In this document: positions 18,175-27,602 of the stretch, in pieces
Layout of the letters: every line of letters starts with the position of its first letter
Position numbering within the stretch: the stretch's first letter is position 1
Assembly (NCBI GenBank): GCA_965226965.1
Contig: OZ245715.1
Span: forward strand, 2,232,001-2,296,000
Reading direction: 5' to 3'
From: Endoryza foliicola
GTDB lineage: Bacteria > Bacteroidota > Bacteroidia > Chitinophagales > Chitinophagaceae
Length of the DNA stretch: 64,000 nt
Notes under the pieces: generated by a model
The model's database searches: none
What the model was told of the DNA's origin: nothing
Seen by the model: the letters and a program-made list of their open reading frames with translations, nothing else
Program-made: the position numbers and the translations under genes

Positions 18175-19488
18175 TTAGTTTCCCCCTCTTCCTCTACCTC
18201 TTCTTTCTCCCTGATCGTTTCCACCACCGCGTTGTCCTTGGTCATTACCGCCACCTCTTTGTCCTTGGTTCCAACCACCGTTGTTACCACCACCACGCTG
18301 ACCTTCAGATCCACCACCTCTCTGGCCACCTTCGAAGCCGCGTTGGGGGCGTTCTACCGGACCGGCTTCTCTTCCACCACCGAAACTACCGCCGCGTTGT
18401 CCTTGTCCCCAACCACCACGTTGACCTTGATCATTGCCGCCTCTTTGTCCTTGATCATTTCCGCCACCGCGTTGACCTTGGTTCCAGCCGCCATTGTTTC
18501 CACCACCACGTTGACCTTGATTCCATCCACCGTTGTTACCACCGCCTTCATTTCTTCTTTCATCTCTACCGTCACGTCTTTCAAAATCACGACCATCGCG
18601 TCTATCATCGTCACGTCTTTCGTAACCGCGACCTTCTCTTCTGTCATCGTCTCTGCGGTCATTACCTCTATAGTCTCTTCTATCATTGTTGCCATAGCCT
18701 CGGTTACCATATCGATTGTTATTATCGTAACCGCCACCTCGGTAATCTCTGTTTCCATAAGCGTACCCTCTAGGTTCGTTACGGAAACGGAAATCATTAT
18801 TTCTGCCTGGACCGTATCTGCGATTATCAAAGTATCTTACTTCTATCGGGCGACCACAATAACGCTGTGCATCATAACGGTTAGGACCATAGCAATAATT
18901 ATAAGAGCGATAATTGTAATAGTTGTTTACTACACGCACACCTCTGAAAATAGAGATATTCAAATTGAAAGGAGCGCAATAGTTACGGAAACTTCTATCG
19001 TAGATATAACCACGATTACAGAAGGTCCAGCGATCTGTACCAATCATTCCAATACTGATATTGAACGAAGCACCGAACCCTAACGGAGCCCAACCATAAT
19101 AATCTCCGCCCTCACTCCAGGCCACCCAAGCAGGAGCCCATTCATAGCCGGGGATCCACATCCATCCACCATAATAAGGGTCGTATTCCCAGCGGCCGTA
19201 GTGGAAAGGAGCCCAACCCCAATTGTAATCCGAAACCCATTCCCAACCGTAATCGGTATAATCCCAATAACCATTGCTATAATAAGGACGGAAATTAGGT
19301 TCGTTGTAAATCCACACTTCGCCAAAGCGAGGGTGCATCATCCACCTACCATAAGGTGAAAGTTCGCTTCGGAACAATCCAATGTTAACCGAAACTTGCT
19401 GTGCCTTCGCTTCACTTGTGAAGCCGGCTAGCGATAAAAAGCTGAACAATCCTAATATCCAAAGTGTAGACCTTTTCATGTGTTTCAT
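18175..19488 (-). CDS. secreted aromatic/RG-repeat protein (DUF6600-like)
   Basis: An exported protein with a signal peptide ending EAKAQQ. The ATG at 19488 or 19479 gives a better start than the longer frame from 19503. The first 150 residues are rich in Trp, Tyr and Gly (SPYGRWMMHPRFGEVWIY, YGGWMWIPGYEWAPAWVAW, DYYGWAPLG), the DUF6600-type pattern. The C-terminal half is low complexity: tandem RRDDDRR/DGRD motifs, then repeated GGNNGGWNQGQRGG and GGNDQGQRGG units. The tail is probably disordered and strongly basic. Function unknown; an envelope role is likely. Confidence 0.75.
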   Translation of the reverse strand: MKHMKRSTLWILGLFSFLSLAGFTSEAKAQQVSVNIGLFRSELSPYGRWMMHPRFGEVWIYNEPNFRPYYSNGYWDYTDYGWEWVSDYNWGWAPFHYGRWEYDPYYGGWMWIPGYEWAPAWVAWSEGGDYYGWAPLGFGASFNISIGMIGTDRWTFCNRGYIYDRSFRNYCAPFNLNISIFRGVRVVNNYYNYRSYNYCYGPNRYDAQRYCGRPIEVRYFDNRRYGPGRNNDFRFRNEPRGYAYGNRDYRGGGYDNNNRYGNRGYGNNDRRDYRGNDRRDDDRREGRGYERRDDDRRDGRDFERRDGRDERRNEGGGNNGGWNQGQRGGGNNGGWNQGQRGGGNDQGQRGGNDQGQRGGWGQGQRGGSFGGGREAGPVERPQRGFEGGQRGGGSEGQRGGGNNGGWNQGQRGGGNDQGQRGGGNDQGERRGRGRGGN

Positions 19489-19569
19489 ATTAAATGTGAA
19501 CAATCGTGTTTCACTTATTTCTATCCAAATAGACGGCCAATAATTGTGAAAGATTGTTAAGGGAGCGTG

Positions 19570-19906
19570 AAAGTGAGAGTAATTAGGAATTAATAATTAA
19601 CAATTAATAATTAATAATTGAACAGCCTGGATAATTAATAATTAACAATTAATAATTAATAATTGAACAGCCGGCAGTCAGGTTGATTGAATATCGGAGG
19701 CTAATCTGTGGGAATCTGTTTTAATCTACAGAATCTGTGGTCAAGAAAGGAACCTATGAAATCATAGTTTCTGTCACCGCGAAAACGCTGCGTACGCTGC
19801 GGTGAAATTATAAGAATAAATAAAAGAATTAAGGGTATGGCCTTCCTCGCTCCTCGTTTCCTCTTATCCTCTTTCCTCATTTCCCTTTTTCCCGTAACTT
19901 TCCCCT
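19570..19906. repeat. intergenic repeat mosaic
   Basis: Two nearly identical AATTAATAATTAACAATTAATAATTAATAATTGAACAGCC copies (19585-19625 and 19630-19672) are followed by the CTAATCTGTG/CACAGATT-type unit (19676-19745). A GCTGCGTACGCTGCGGTGA unit (19786-19805) and CTCCTCG units (19845-19885) come next. No gene is seen. Confidence 0.75.
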
Positions 19907-21787
19907 ATGAAAAAGATCCAACTACTAACTGCACTTTCTTGCATTGCATTGACTGTATTTTCACAGCCAACTCAAAAGCCACCCTTGCACGGAAAGCATT
20001 GGATGGCTATTACCGGAAAGCCTTTAGCAGCAACTGCAGGCTCCATGATTTTTCAAAAAGGAGGCAATGCCGTTGACGCCGCTTGCGCCATGCTCGCATC
20101 TACTTGCACCATGTGGGACGTATTGAGCTGGGGCGGAGAAACGCAGGCCTTGATCTATAATCCCAAGACGAAAAAAGTAACAGCAATCAACGCTATGGGT
20201 GTGGCACCTACCGGCGCTACGGTTGATTTTTTTAAATCGAAAGGTTACGAATTTCCACCGGAATACGGTCCCTTGGCTGCTACAACGCCCGGTACTCCCG
20301 GAGGACTATGTTTCATGCTGGCCCGATACGGTAAACTGAGTTTGAAAGAAGTATTAGCACCTGCCATGCAACTGGCACAAGGATACCCTATAGAAGCACA
20401 AACCGCCAATAGCATGGAACGCGGAAAAGACCGCATTAAGCAATGGCCTTATAGCAAAGCTGTTTTTCTTCCGCATTTAGGAGAGAAGAGAGAAGCCCCT
20501 GAAGCCGGTGAAATTTTTGTACAAAGCGATTTGTACAACACTTTGAAGAAAATGGTGGATGCAGAACAAGAAGCACTGAAAAAGGGTAAAACCAGAGAGG
20601 CTGCTATTATGGCTGCTTACGACCGATTTTACAAAGGTGATATTGCCAAAGAATTTGTGCGGGGTTGCCAAGAACAAGGTGGCTTAATTACTTTACAAGA
20701 TCTGGCAAATTGGAAGCCCATTGAAGAAGCCCCCATGCAAGTTAACTACAAAGGCATTGATGTTTATAAGTTGCAACAGTGGACGCAAGGTCCCTCCATG
20801 CTGCAAGCCTTGAATATTCTCGAGAATTTTGATTTGAAGAAAATGGGCTATAACAGTCCGGAATACATTCACACTGTTTATCAATCGATGAGTTTGGCAT
20901 TCGCAGACCGCGATTTTTACTACGGCGATTCTTACAAGGCACCCGAAGAACCCATGAAAGGATTGCTCAGCAAAGAATACGCAAAACAAAGAGCCGCTTC
21001 TGTTTTAAAAGATCAGAATGATCCGAATATCGGTCCGGGTGATCCCTATCCATTCGAAGGGAAAACAAATCCTTACATAGAAATTTTACAGAAAAGAGGA
21101 TTTCAAACAGGAGCGAACAGCCGAAATTTTGTTCCTTCTCACGATTCAACCATTGCAAAAATTGATCAAGCTTATATGGAACGTTTGTGGGCAGGCACTA
21201 CTTCGGTAGAAGCTGCAGACGAAGAAGGTTGGGTGGTTTCAATAACTCCGAGTGGTGGTTGGTTACCCGCTTGTATTGCGGGCAGAACGGGAGTAGGAAT
21301 GAGCCAACGCATGCAAAGTTTTGTTTTGGATGCCAACTTGAATCCATTCAATGTAGTAGAGCCCGGAAAACGTCCGCGTGTTACCTTAACTCCATCATTG
21401 GCATTGAAAGACGGTAAGCCATTCTTGAGTTTTGCTGTGCAAGGAGGCGATACGCAAGATCAAAACTTATTGCAATTCTTTTTAAACATCGTTGAATTCG
21501 GGATGACGGTTCAACAAGCAACAGAAGCCGCCAATATCAATACCAATCAATTGTGGTTAAGTTTGGGTGGTTCCAAAGCTGCCGATCGAATGCCAAGAGC
21601 CGGACAATTGCTTTTATCATCCAAAACACCGGAAGCTACTCGGGAAGCATTGAAGAAGATGGGATATAAATTGAGTTTTGAAGAAAGAACAAGTGGTCCT
21701 ATCAATGCTATTTATTTCGATTGGAAACATGGAAGTTTTTGGGGCGGTAGTTCGAATCATGGGGAAGATTATGGAATTGGATGGTAG
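19907..21787 (+). CDS. gamma-glutamyltransferase family protein
   Basis: 626 aa with a signal peptide (KIQLLTALSCIALTVFSQ). The Ntn-hydrolase core has a large subunit (residues 30-430) and a putative autocleavage/nucleophile Thr in LWAGTTSVEAADEEGW near residue 431, where classic enzymes read TTH-x-SV. Later motifs include TPSGGW, RPRVTLTPSLAL and GGDTQDQ. It should cleave gamma-glutamyl bonds or a related amide in the periplasm. The altered TT-SV motif and the extra length relative to about 580 aa place it in a divergent GGT branch, so the substrate may not be glutathione. Confidence 0.85.
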   Translation: MKKIQLLTALSCIALTVFSQPTQKPPLHGKHWMAITGKPLAATAGSMIFQKGGNAVDAACAMLASTCTMWDVLSWGGETQALIYNPKTKKVTAINAMGVAPTGATVDFFKSKGYEFPPEYGPLAATTPGTPGGLCFMLARYGKLSLKEVLAPAMQLAQGYPIEAQTANSMERGKDRIKQWPYSKAVFLPHLGEKREAPEAGEIFVQSDLYNTLKKMVDAEQEALKKGKTREAAIMAAYDRFYKGDIAKEFVRGCQEQGGLITLQDLANWKPIEEAPMQVNYKGIDVYKLQQWTQGPSMLQALNILENFDLKKMGYNSPEYIHTVYQSMSLAFADRDFYYGDSYKAPEEPMKGLLSKEYAKQRAASVLKDQNDPNIGPGDPYPFEGKTNPYIEILQKRGFQTGANSRNFVPSHDSTIAKIDQAYMERLWAGTTSVEAADEEGWVVSITPSGGWLPACIAGRTGVGMSQRMQSFVLDANLNPFNVVEPGKRPRVTLTPSLALKDGKPFLSFAVQGGDTQDQNLLQFFLNIVEFGMTVQQATEAANINTNQLWLSLGGSKAADRMPRAGQLLLSSKTPEATREALKKMGYKLSFEERTSGPINAIYFDWKHGSFWGGSSNHGEDYGIGW

Positions 21788-22258
21788 ATTTAGAGTTTTA
21801 AGTTATTTAGTTTTGAGTTTTTGAGTTTTGCGCAGCTTCGCTGCTTGGCGAGTTCACCGCGGAGACCGCCAAGAGCGCGGAGATGTCGCGAAGGTTTTTT
21901 GAAACCACAGATAACTTCAGATTTTAAATATAGATACCACAGATTAGAGTCTGTTATTCGTAGTGTATAACAGAATACTCAGCCCCTAATCTGTGGTAAA
22001 TCTGTCATAATTTGTGCGGATCCGTGGTCAAAAAAAATATTCCCCGCAAACATAGGAGCGCGCAGAGACCGCGGAGAAGTCGCAGCGTTTTTCGTTGCGA
22101 ACCGTTGTGACCTTTGATTCTTTGCGGTAATGGGAAAAGAAGGGGAGGGAGTTGTGAGTTATTAAGTTTTAAGTTTTTTAGTTTTGGGTTTTTGAGTTAT
22201 CTGTTTTAAAATGATCCTTCGGTAAACAACAATTAATCAATCAGTGTAACAAACGAAA
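21788..22258. repeat. intergenic repeat mosaic
   Basis: GTTTTGAGTTTTTGAGTTTTG repeats (21795-21830 and 22150-22200) flank GCGAGTTCACCGCGGAGACCGCC-type units (21840-21900, 22040-22130) and a CACAGATTAGAG...CTAATCTGTGG inverted pair (21938-22000). No gene is seen. Confidence 0.75.
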
Positions 22259-22981
22259 ATGAATATACACCGACTTTCGAATCCTTATTCACTGGCTTGG
22301 ACGGCACAAGAGGCAATTGATGAATGGATGGGCCAGAGATCGAACCCGTTGATATGTGTGGCATCGGGTTCCTCGCCCGAGGCCTTGTACCAGCGTTGGG
22401 TAGATGCCTATAGAAACGGCGAACAACGGTATCAAAAATGGAATTATGTTGGTTTGGACGAATGGTGGGGTTTGGGAAAAGATGATGCCGGCAGCTGCGC
22501 CGATTTCTTATTAGAAAAAGTTTTCAGTCCGCTTCAACTCAACACCGATCAATACACGTATTTTAATGGCAAAGCCACGGATCCAAATGAAGAGTGTGCC
22601 AGAATAGAACAATATGTGAAAGCGAAAGGAGGAATTCATCTGGCGGTACTGGGGTTGGGAATGAACGGCCATATTGGTTTGAACGAACCGGGATCTACCA
22701 TTACCGATCGAACACGCACCACCGCCCTCTCACAAACTACAATAGATGTAGCACAGAAATACTTCACCATTCCTACAATGCTTTCTACCGGAATAACACT
22801 CGGCATAGCCAATTTATTGGAAGCAGAACACCTTGTTATTCTGGTTCAAGGAAAGCACAAAGCACCGATCGTAAAAGAATGGCTTACGGGTGCATTTAAT
22901 GAAAACCTTCCTGCTAGCCTACTTACGCATCATGAAAATTTACATGTGTTTTTAGATCAAGAAGCTGCATCGTTGATTTAA
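22259..22981 (+). CDS. NagB/RpiA-type isomerase (glucosamine-6-P deaminase-like)
   Basis: 240 aa matching the glucosamine-6-phosphate deaminase/6-phosphogluconolactonase fold. CVASGSSPEALY (residues 34-45) binds phosphate, YVGLDEWWG carries the catalytic Asp, and LGLGMNGHIGLNEPGS carries the His-x-Gly and Glu motif typical of NagB. It would convert glucosamine-6-P to fructose-6-P plus ammonia. It is slightly shorter than canonical NagB (about 265 aa). VanZ follows 20 bp downstream on the same strand. Confidence 0.85.
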   Translation: MNIHRLSNPYSLAWTAQEAIDEWMGQRSNPLICVASGSSPEALYQRWVDAYRNGEQRYQKWNYVGLDEWWGLGKDDAGSCADFLLEKVFSPLQLNTDQYTYFNGKATDPNEECARIEQYVKAKGGIHLAVLGLGMNGHIGLNEPGSTITDRTRTTALSQTTIDVAQKYFTIPTMLSTGITLGIANLLEAEHLVILVQGKHKAPIVKEWLTGAFNENLPASLLTHHENLHVFLDQEAASLI

Positions 22982-23001
22982 AATATGCCTTAACTTTAGT
23001 T

Positions 23002-23508
23002 ATGGCGAAGCCGGAAAATAAGAAGTGGATTTGGGTGGTATTGGCAATCTTTTTGCTGATATTAACCAGGTTCATACTTTTTAAAAAATCGCCCGGTTAT
23101 TACAAAGCTTATTTTTCCAATGAGTATTCTATTAAAACATTGAAAGAAGGCTGGCGTCAAGCAAATGTAAAACCATTTGCTACACTTACTTTGTTGGCAA
23201 AAAGCAAGCGTTTGACCACTTCTTACAAGATCGATAATATAGCGGGTAATGTGTTGGGATTTGTGCCGGTAGCTTTTTTGCTTTCCTTGCTCTTTAGCGG
23301 CAGGGGCCTCGCTTTGCGCGTTATTGGTATTACTTTTCTGATTAGTCTCTTTTTTGAATTGATTCAATTGTTTTCAGGTTTGGGCTCTTTTGATGTAGAT
23401 GATTTGTTTTTGAATTCCATCGGAGGAGCGCTTGGCGCATGGATCTATTATGTATTCACGCCTAGTGAAAATCAAACCATTTCTTATTCTTCGATGTCTG
23501 TTCAATGA
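23002..23508 (+). CDS. VanZ family membrane protein
   Basis: 168 aa with four hydrophobic segments. The VanZ-like core reads NIAGNVLGFVPVAFLLSLLF...ISLFFELIQLFSGLGSFDVDDLFLNSIGGALGAWIYY (residues 75-155). The GNVLGFVP and DVDDLFLNSIGG motifs are diagnostic. The family takes its name from teicoplanin resistance, but most members have no tested function. The gene starts 20 bp after the NagB-like gene and is probably cotranscribed. Confidence 0.85.
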   Translation: MAKPENKKWIWVVLAIFLLILTRFILFKKSPGYYKAYFSNEYSIKTLKEGWRQANVKPFATLTLLAKSKRLTTSYKIDNIAGNVLGFVPVAFLLSLLFSGRGLALRVIGITFLISLFFELIQLFSGLGSFDVDDLFLNSIGGALGAWIYYVFTPSENQTISYSSMSVQ

Positions 23509-23842
23509 TTACTTGAATGGGTTATATTTTCGGTTAAAGCTCCGCGTTATATAGTGTCTTTGGCTGCTCCTTTTGAGTTGCCGGGTAGTAGTTTATTATA
23601 GCAAGTTTCATTTTTTAGGGGTCTTATTCTACTTGATCGAAATCAAGTCTAAACTAAATACCTACAAGGAACCCATTATTTTATTCAGAAGTATTTGTAT
23701 TTCATTGATGTATAGAGATAGGATTGGTGTGTTAATCAGTACTTTTTAATATTATTGTTAGGTAGTCTTATGAAGAAGATTATCTTTTTAAAGTTTTCAA
23801 TAATGGAATTTTGATGTTGAAACAAAGAGATAGGAGTAAGCT
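23509..23842. other. gene-free stretch before histidine kinase
   Basis: About 330 bp of A+T-rich sequence without a credible reading frame or the dispersed repeats. It should contain the promoter of the histidine kinase gene. I see no convincing TTG/TAnnTTTG pair that I would assign with confidence. Confidence 0.45.
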
Positions 23843-26419
23843 ATGAAAAAGTCCATGACGATCAATGCCAGCAAATTAGGTCGATCTTTCGATTCTAATC
23901 TGATTGCCTCCTTTGATGGAACGGTGAGCTATCTAAGCAAATCGGCTAAAGACTTATTTGAAAAATTAGCCATCACCGGTCTTCATTCACTCGGTGCAAT
24001 TTTCAAACAAGTGGTTGATGAAGACGGAAGGGAATTGAAAGAAGCTGACTTACCTCATCATCAAATTATTTCGGGCAAAGAAAAAAAAGCACAGAAACTA
24101 ATTGGATTTTCCTGTACTGGAAAAGAGATTCAATGGTTCAATGTTCAAGCGGAAGCTCGCTATTCGAAATTGGGATTGCCACCATCGCTTACACTTTATT
24201 TTATAAAGGATGAGAATTATCGCTTACCTGTTGCCAATTTTCCGGGCATTACCCAGGCTGATTTCTTGGAATACATCGATGAAGGCTATATTCTGGTAGA
24301 TCAAGAATGGTGCGTTCAATATTTCAACCGCAAGGCAAGCGAATTCGCTTTTTCTGTTCTTAAAACCTATTTTAAAAGCGGTGTTTGCATTCTCGATTAC
24401 ACACCTCCGGAATTGCACAATGACCTACTTGAGCGTTTAAAAGCAGCTTTAAAAGGAGAAACCATACACAGTCAAAGTAAGATCAAACTCGATGATCAAA
24501 CAATTTACTACGATTTATCGTACATGCCTTACTTCACCAATGGAAAGGCTACCGGTGTGATCATTCGGATGAAAGACGTTACCCAACATGCGCTCTTGAA
24601 AAAGGAATTGGATGAATCGAACGAACGGTTTTTGGCCGCAGCAGTAGCCAGTTACGATCTGATCTGGGAACGCGATTTTGAAGAGGATAAATATCATTTT
24701 CCCAGTGGTCATTCAAAAATATTTGGATATGATGTTTCTGAAGTAGATCGTGTTGAAATATTCTTAAATAAAGTTATTCATCCCGACGATAGAGTGATGC
24801 TTGTTGAGTTTTTAAAGACTTGTTACGAAAAAAAGACACAAGAAATCAACTATCCATTGTTACGGTATGTAACAAAAGATGGTGAAACTCGGTATGTAAA
24901 GGCTCGATCATTTATCAACTATAACAGAGCCGGAAAACCCAAAAAAAGTATTGGATTCTTGCATGATATTACTGATTCCTATGTAGCAGAAAAAGAATTA
25001 AGAACCAGTAACGAACGATATGAGTTAGCCACAAAGGCAAGTTTGGATGTGATTTTTGAATTGGATTTTAAAACAGATCTGTTCACTTTCAGCGAAGCAT
25101 TTAGTCGTTTGTTTGGGTACAATCATTTAGAGAAATGGTCACGCGAACGATTCTTTACCGAAGTCATTCATCACGACGATCGAATGAAAGTACGTCAGTT
25201 TTCCCAGTCTTGTTTTGATCAGCAACGGGTAATGTTTCAATATATTCCACATCGGTATTGGAAAATAAACGGCGACATAAGTTATGTTCAAGTGCATGCG
25301 TATGTTACCTACGATGCGGATGGACAAACTCAAAAGATGGTAGGTATCGTTCGTGATATTACAGAACAACACCTTCTTACCCTCTACCTGCAGAAAGCCA
25401 TCGAGCGGTACGATTTGGTTGCAAAAGCTACTTCTGACATACTTTGGGAATGGGAACTGGAGAACGATAAGATCAAATTCTGGAACGAAGAATTGGGAAA
25501 ACGATTTGGATATTCCGATTATTCAGAAGTGAGCCCCGATTGGTATTTTGAAAAAGTACACCCCGATGATATTGATCGGTTGCGGAAATCTATTGACCGC
25601 TCATTGTACAACATGCTAGAAAGCCATACCTGCCAATACAGATTACGCGACGCCAGCGGACGTTACCGAGAAGTACTCGACCGATCGTATGTTGTGTACA
25701 ACGAAAATGGCGAACCTGCTCGTATAGCCGGTGCCATTCAAGACATCAGCGAAATCAAGTTGCTTGAGCAAAGAATTATAGAGGAAACTTTGACCTATCA
25801 GAAGAAGCTGAATGAGATAGCTATTTATACCCAGGAAAAAGAGCGTGAAACCTTTGGTAAAGAGCTGCACGATAATATCAATCAGTTGCTGGCGATTTCA
25901 TTGTTGTACTTATCGATGGGAAAATCAGATGAAGGGCAGCGCCTCGAAATGATCGACAAAACAACAGAAACCATAAAGAACGTGATACAAGAGATCCGTA
26001 ATTTATCGAAACGAATGATCTCGCCGGTATTGGATGTAGGATTGGAAGAAGCCTTGCAATCGCTCTGCACCGATACTTCTACATTAACCCGAATCCCGGT
26101 TCGATTCTCAAAAGATCATTTTGAATACAAAGGATTGCCGGCCGATATGCAACTCATGTTGTACAGAGTTTTGCAAGAGCAAATCAATAATATCATTAAA
26201 CACGCGCACGCTTCTGAAGTAAACGTGAAATTAGGAGTAGCCAATAACACCTTGCTTCTTTCAATTCATGATAATGGACGAGGCTTCAATATTGATAATA
26301 AGTCGAAAGGCGTGGGAATGCGAAACATGAAAAGCAGGGTTGAAGCGTATCAGGGTTGTTTTGAGGTAAAATCTTCAGTAGGTAAAGGAACTGAGGTAGT
26401 AATTAAGATACCGGTGTGA
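23843..26419 (+). CDS. multi-PAS soluble sensor histidine kinase (HisKA_3 type)
   Basis: 858 aa with no transmembrane segment. A weak N-terminal PAS-like region and a PAS domain near 135-250 are followed by three PAS/PAC (PAS_3-like) units near 255-385, 385-510 and 510-640, each closing with a G-x-x-DIT or DIS motif. A coiled coil leads to the dimerisation helix with the phospho-accepting His in FGKELHDNINQLL near residue 675 (HisKA_3). The HATPase has ...IHDNGRGFN and KGVGMRNMKSRV. It is a NarL-type cytoplasmic sensor kinase; no response regulator gene lies next to it. Confidence 0.9.
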   Translation: MKKSMTINASKLGRSFDSNLIASFDGTVSYLSKSAKDLFEKLAITGLHSLGAIFKQVVDEDGRELKEADLPHHQIISGKEKKAQKLIGFSCTGKEIQWFNVQAEARYSKLGLPPSLTLYFIKDENYRLPVANFPGITQADFLEYIDEGYILVDQEWCVQYFNRKASEFAFSVLKTYFKSGVCILDYTPPELHNDLLERLKAALKGETIHSQSKIKLDDQTIYYDLSYMPYFTNGKATGVIIRMKDVTQHALLKKELDESNERFLAAAVASYDLIWERDFEEDKYHFPSGHSKIFGYDVSEVDRVEIFLNKVIHPDDRVMLVEFLKTCYEKKTQEINYPLLRYVTKDGETRYVKARSFINYNRAGKPKKSIGFLHDITDSYVAEKELRTSNERYELATKASLDVIFELDFKTDLFTFSEAFSRLFGYNHLEKWSRERFFTEVIHHDDRMKVRQFSQSCFDQQRVMFQYIPHRYWKINGDISYVQVHAYVTYDADGQTQKMVGIVRDITEQHLLTLYLQKAIERYDLVAKATSDILWEWELENDKIKFWNEELGKRFGYSDYSEVSPDWYFEKVHPDDIDRLRKSIDRSLYNMLESHTCQYRLRDASGRYREVLDRSYVVYNENGEPARIAGAIQDISEIKLLEQRIIEETLTYQKKLNEIAIYTQEKERETFGKELHDNINQLLAISLLYLSMGKSDEGQRLEMIDKTTETIKNVIQEIRNLSKRMISPVLDVGLEEALQSLCTDTSTLTRIPVRFSKDHFEYKGLPADMQLMLYRVLQEQINNIIKHAHASEVNVKLGVANNTLLLSIHDNGRGFNIDNKSKGVGMRNMKSRVEAYQGCFEVKSSVGKGTEVVIKIPV

Positions 26420-26645
26420 GTACAGGAACGAAGAAAAAATTAATAATTAATAATTAATAATTAATAATTGAACAGCCGGTAGTCAGGTTGAATGAATATC
26501 GGAGGCTAATCTGTGGGAATCTGTATTAATTTGTGGTATCTGTGGTCAAAAAACCTAAAACCTAAAGCCTAAGGCCTAACGCCTAACACCTAAAGCCTAA
26601 CATCTAAATCCTAAAGCCTAACACCTAAAGCCTAACACCCAACAC
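26420..26645. repeat. repeat mosaic with CCTAAAGCC array
   Basis: AATTAATAATTAATAATT units (26436-26470) are followed by a CTAATCTGTGG/CTGTGGTC unit (26500-26548). A degenerate CCTAAAGCCTAAGGCCTAACGCCTAACACC array (26550-26645) runs to the stop codon of the YjdI-like gene. Confidence 0.75.
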
Positions 26646-26864
26646 CTAATTCTTAATCGACAACGCTCCCGACGGGCATTTCGCCACCGTAGCCTTGATC
26701 TCTTCAGTACTTCCGCCATCCATTGTAATCCAAGGACTTTCTTTCGGCTTGAAAACCGTTGGTAAGTTGCGCACGCAATTGCCGGAGTGAATGCATTTGC
26801 CCGATTGCCATACCACCGTGATCTCTCCGTTGGTATATTCTTTAACGATGTTTTTCTTGTCCAT
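26646..26864 (-). CDS. YjdI-like divergent 4Fe-4S mono-cluster protein
   Basis: 72 aa matching the Fer4_19 (YjdI) family. Cys residues lie in GKCIHSGNCVRNLP (CxxxxxC) and near the end in VAKCPSGAL, with further conserved residues around PWI. Three Cys are visible, as in this divergent small ferredoxin-like family. It is followed on the same strand by, or cotranscribed with, a YjdJ-type acetyltransferase and an OsmC protein upstream. The same three-gene association is widespread in Bacteroidota, but its role is unproven. Confidence 0.85.
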   Translation of the reverse strand: MDKKNIVKEYTNGEITVVWQSGKCIHSGNCVRNLPTVFKPKESPWITMDGGSTEEIKATVAKCPSGALSIKN

Positions 26865-26914
26865 ACCTACAATTTACTGTTTTTAATTCACTAATCAACA
26901 AATTCACCAATCAA

Positions 26915-27196
26915 CTAATTAACCACGTCTTGCCATTCTTTCTTTCTCTTGAAAGTAGCATTGGCAAAGGGACAAAGCGGTACTATTTTCAGTCCTTTTT
27001 CTCTCGCCATCATCACGGCTTTTTCAACCAATTGTTTCCCTATACCCAAACCCTTCAATGATTCATCCACTTCCGTATGATCAATAATGATTTTGGTAGC
27101 ACCGGCCCACACATAAGTCATTTCGGCTACTTGTATTCCATTCTGCTCCACATAGAAAGCACCTTTTTTACCATCGTCTTTATGCAAGATTTCCAT
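26915..27196 (-). CDS. YjdJ-type GNAT N-acetyltransferase
   Basis: About 93 aa. I choose the ATG at 27196 (MEILHKDD), which overlaps the upstream osmC stop by 17 bp. The longer frame from 27262 lies fully inside osmC. The fold is the minimal GNAT type: VAEMTYVWAG, then IIDHTEVDESLKGLGIGKQLVEKAV with the acetyl-CoA loop (GLGIGKQ), then IVPLCPFANATFKRK with a conserved Cys. The family pairs with YjdI. Its substrate is unknown. Confidence 0.82.
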   Translation of the reverse strand: MEILHKDDGKKGAFYVEQNGIQVAEMTYVWAGATKIIIDHTEVDESLKGLGIGKQLVEKAVMMAREKGLKIVPLCPFANATFKRKKEWQDVVN

Positions 27197-27602
27197 AATT
27201 CGCGTCGGTTGGTATGAGAATTTTGTTTTCGAGAATTTTTGATACCGGACATTTACCGGCAATCACGAGCAGTCGGTCGCGTGTTTCTGCATTTACTTCT
27301 CCAAAATCAATATGTCGCTCAATGGTAGTGGTAATGGCACCGCTCACATTTGATTGTTCCATATTCAATCGCACTTTTATAGTGGGGATATTCCATCCTT
27401 TTCGATCGATGTACATGCGCAAGGTCGAAAGGGTACAACCCGCCAATGCCGCCAACAGTGTGGTATAGGGGTCGGGTCCGCGATCCTTTCCATTGATGTC
27501 TGTAGGCTCATCCATAATTAAAGTACCCGCTCTCCACTGAATGCTGCAGAGATAAAGATCTGTTCCAATTGAACCGGTAATGTCTTCTTTGAGTAGATTC
27601 AT
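27180..27602 (-). CDS. OsmC-like peroxide reductase family protein
   Basis: 140 aa with the OsmC fold. The two redox Cys are in LAALAGCTLSTLRMY (near residue 56) and VIAGKCPVSKIL (near 121). OsmC/Ohr proteins reduce organic hydroperoxides through this Cys pair. It heads a leftward unit with the GNAT and YjdI-like genes. It belongs to the repeat-bearing left half and is distinct from the two OsmC-type proteins of the right-hand block. Confidence 0.88.
   Translation of the reverse strand: MNLLKEDITGSIGTDLYLCSIQWRAGTLIMDEPTDINGKDRGPDPYTTLLAALAGCTLSTLRMYIDRKGWNIPTIKVRLNMEQSNVSGAITTTIERHIDFGEVNAETRDRLLVIAGKCPVSKILENKILIPTDANYGNLA

Noticed and set aside
18232..19083. A 283-codon open frame on the plus strand rich in Thr, Ser, Ile and Val
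   Set aside because: It is the antisense of the repetitive RG-rich part of the 18175-19488 gene; its composition is explained by the GGN/QRG repeat codons and it has no family features.
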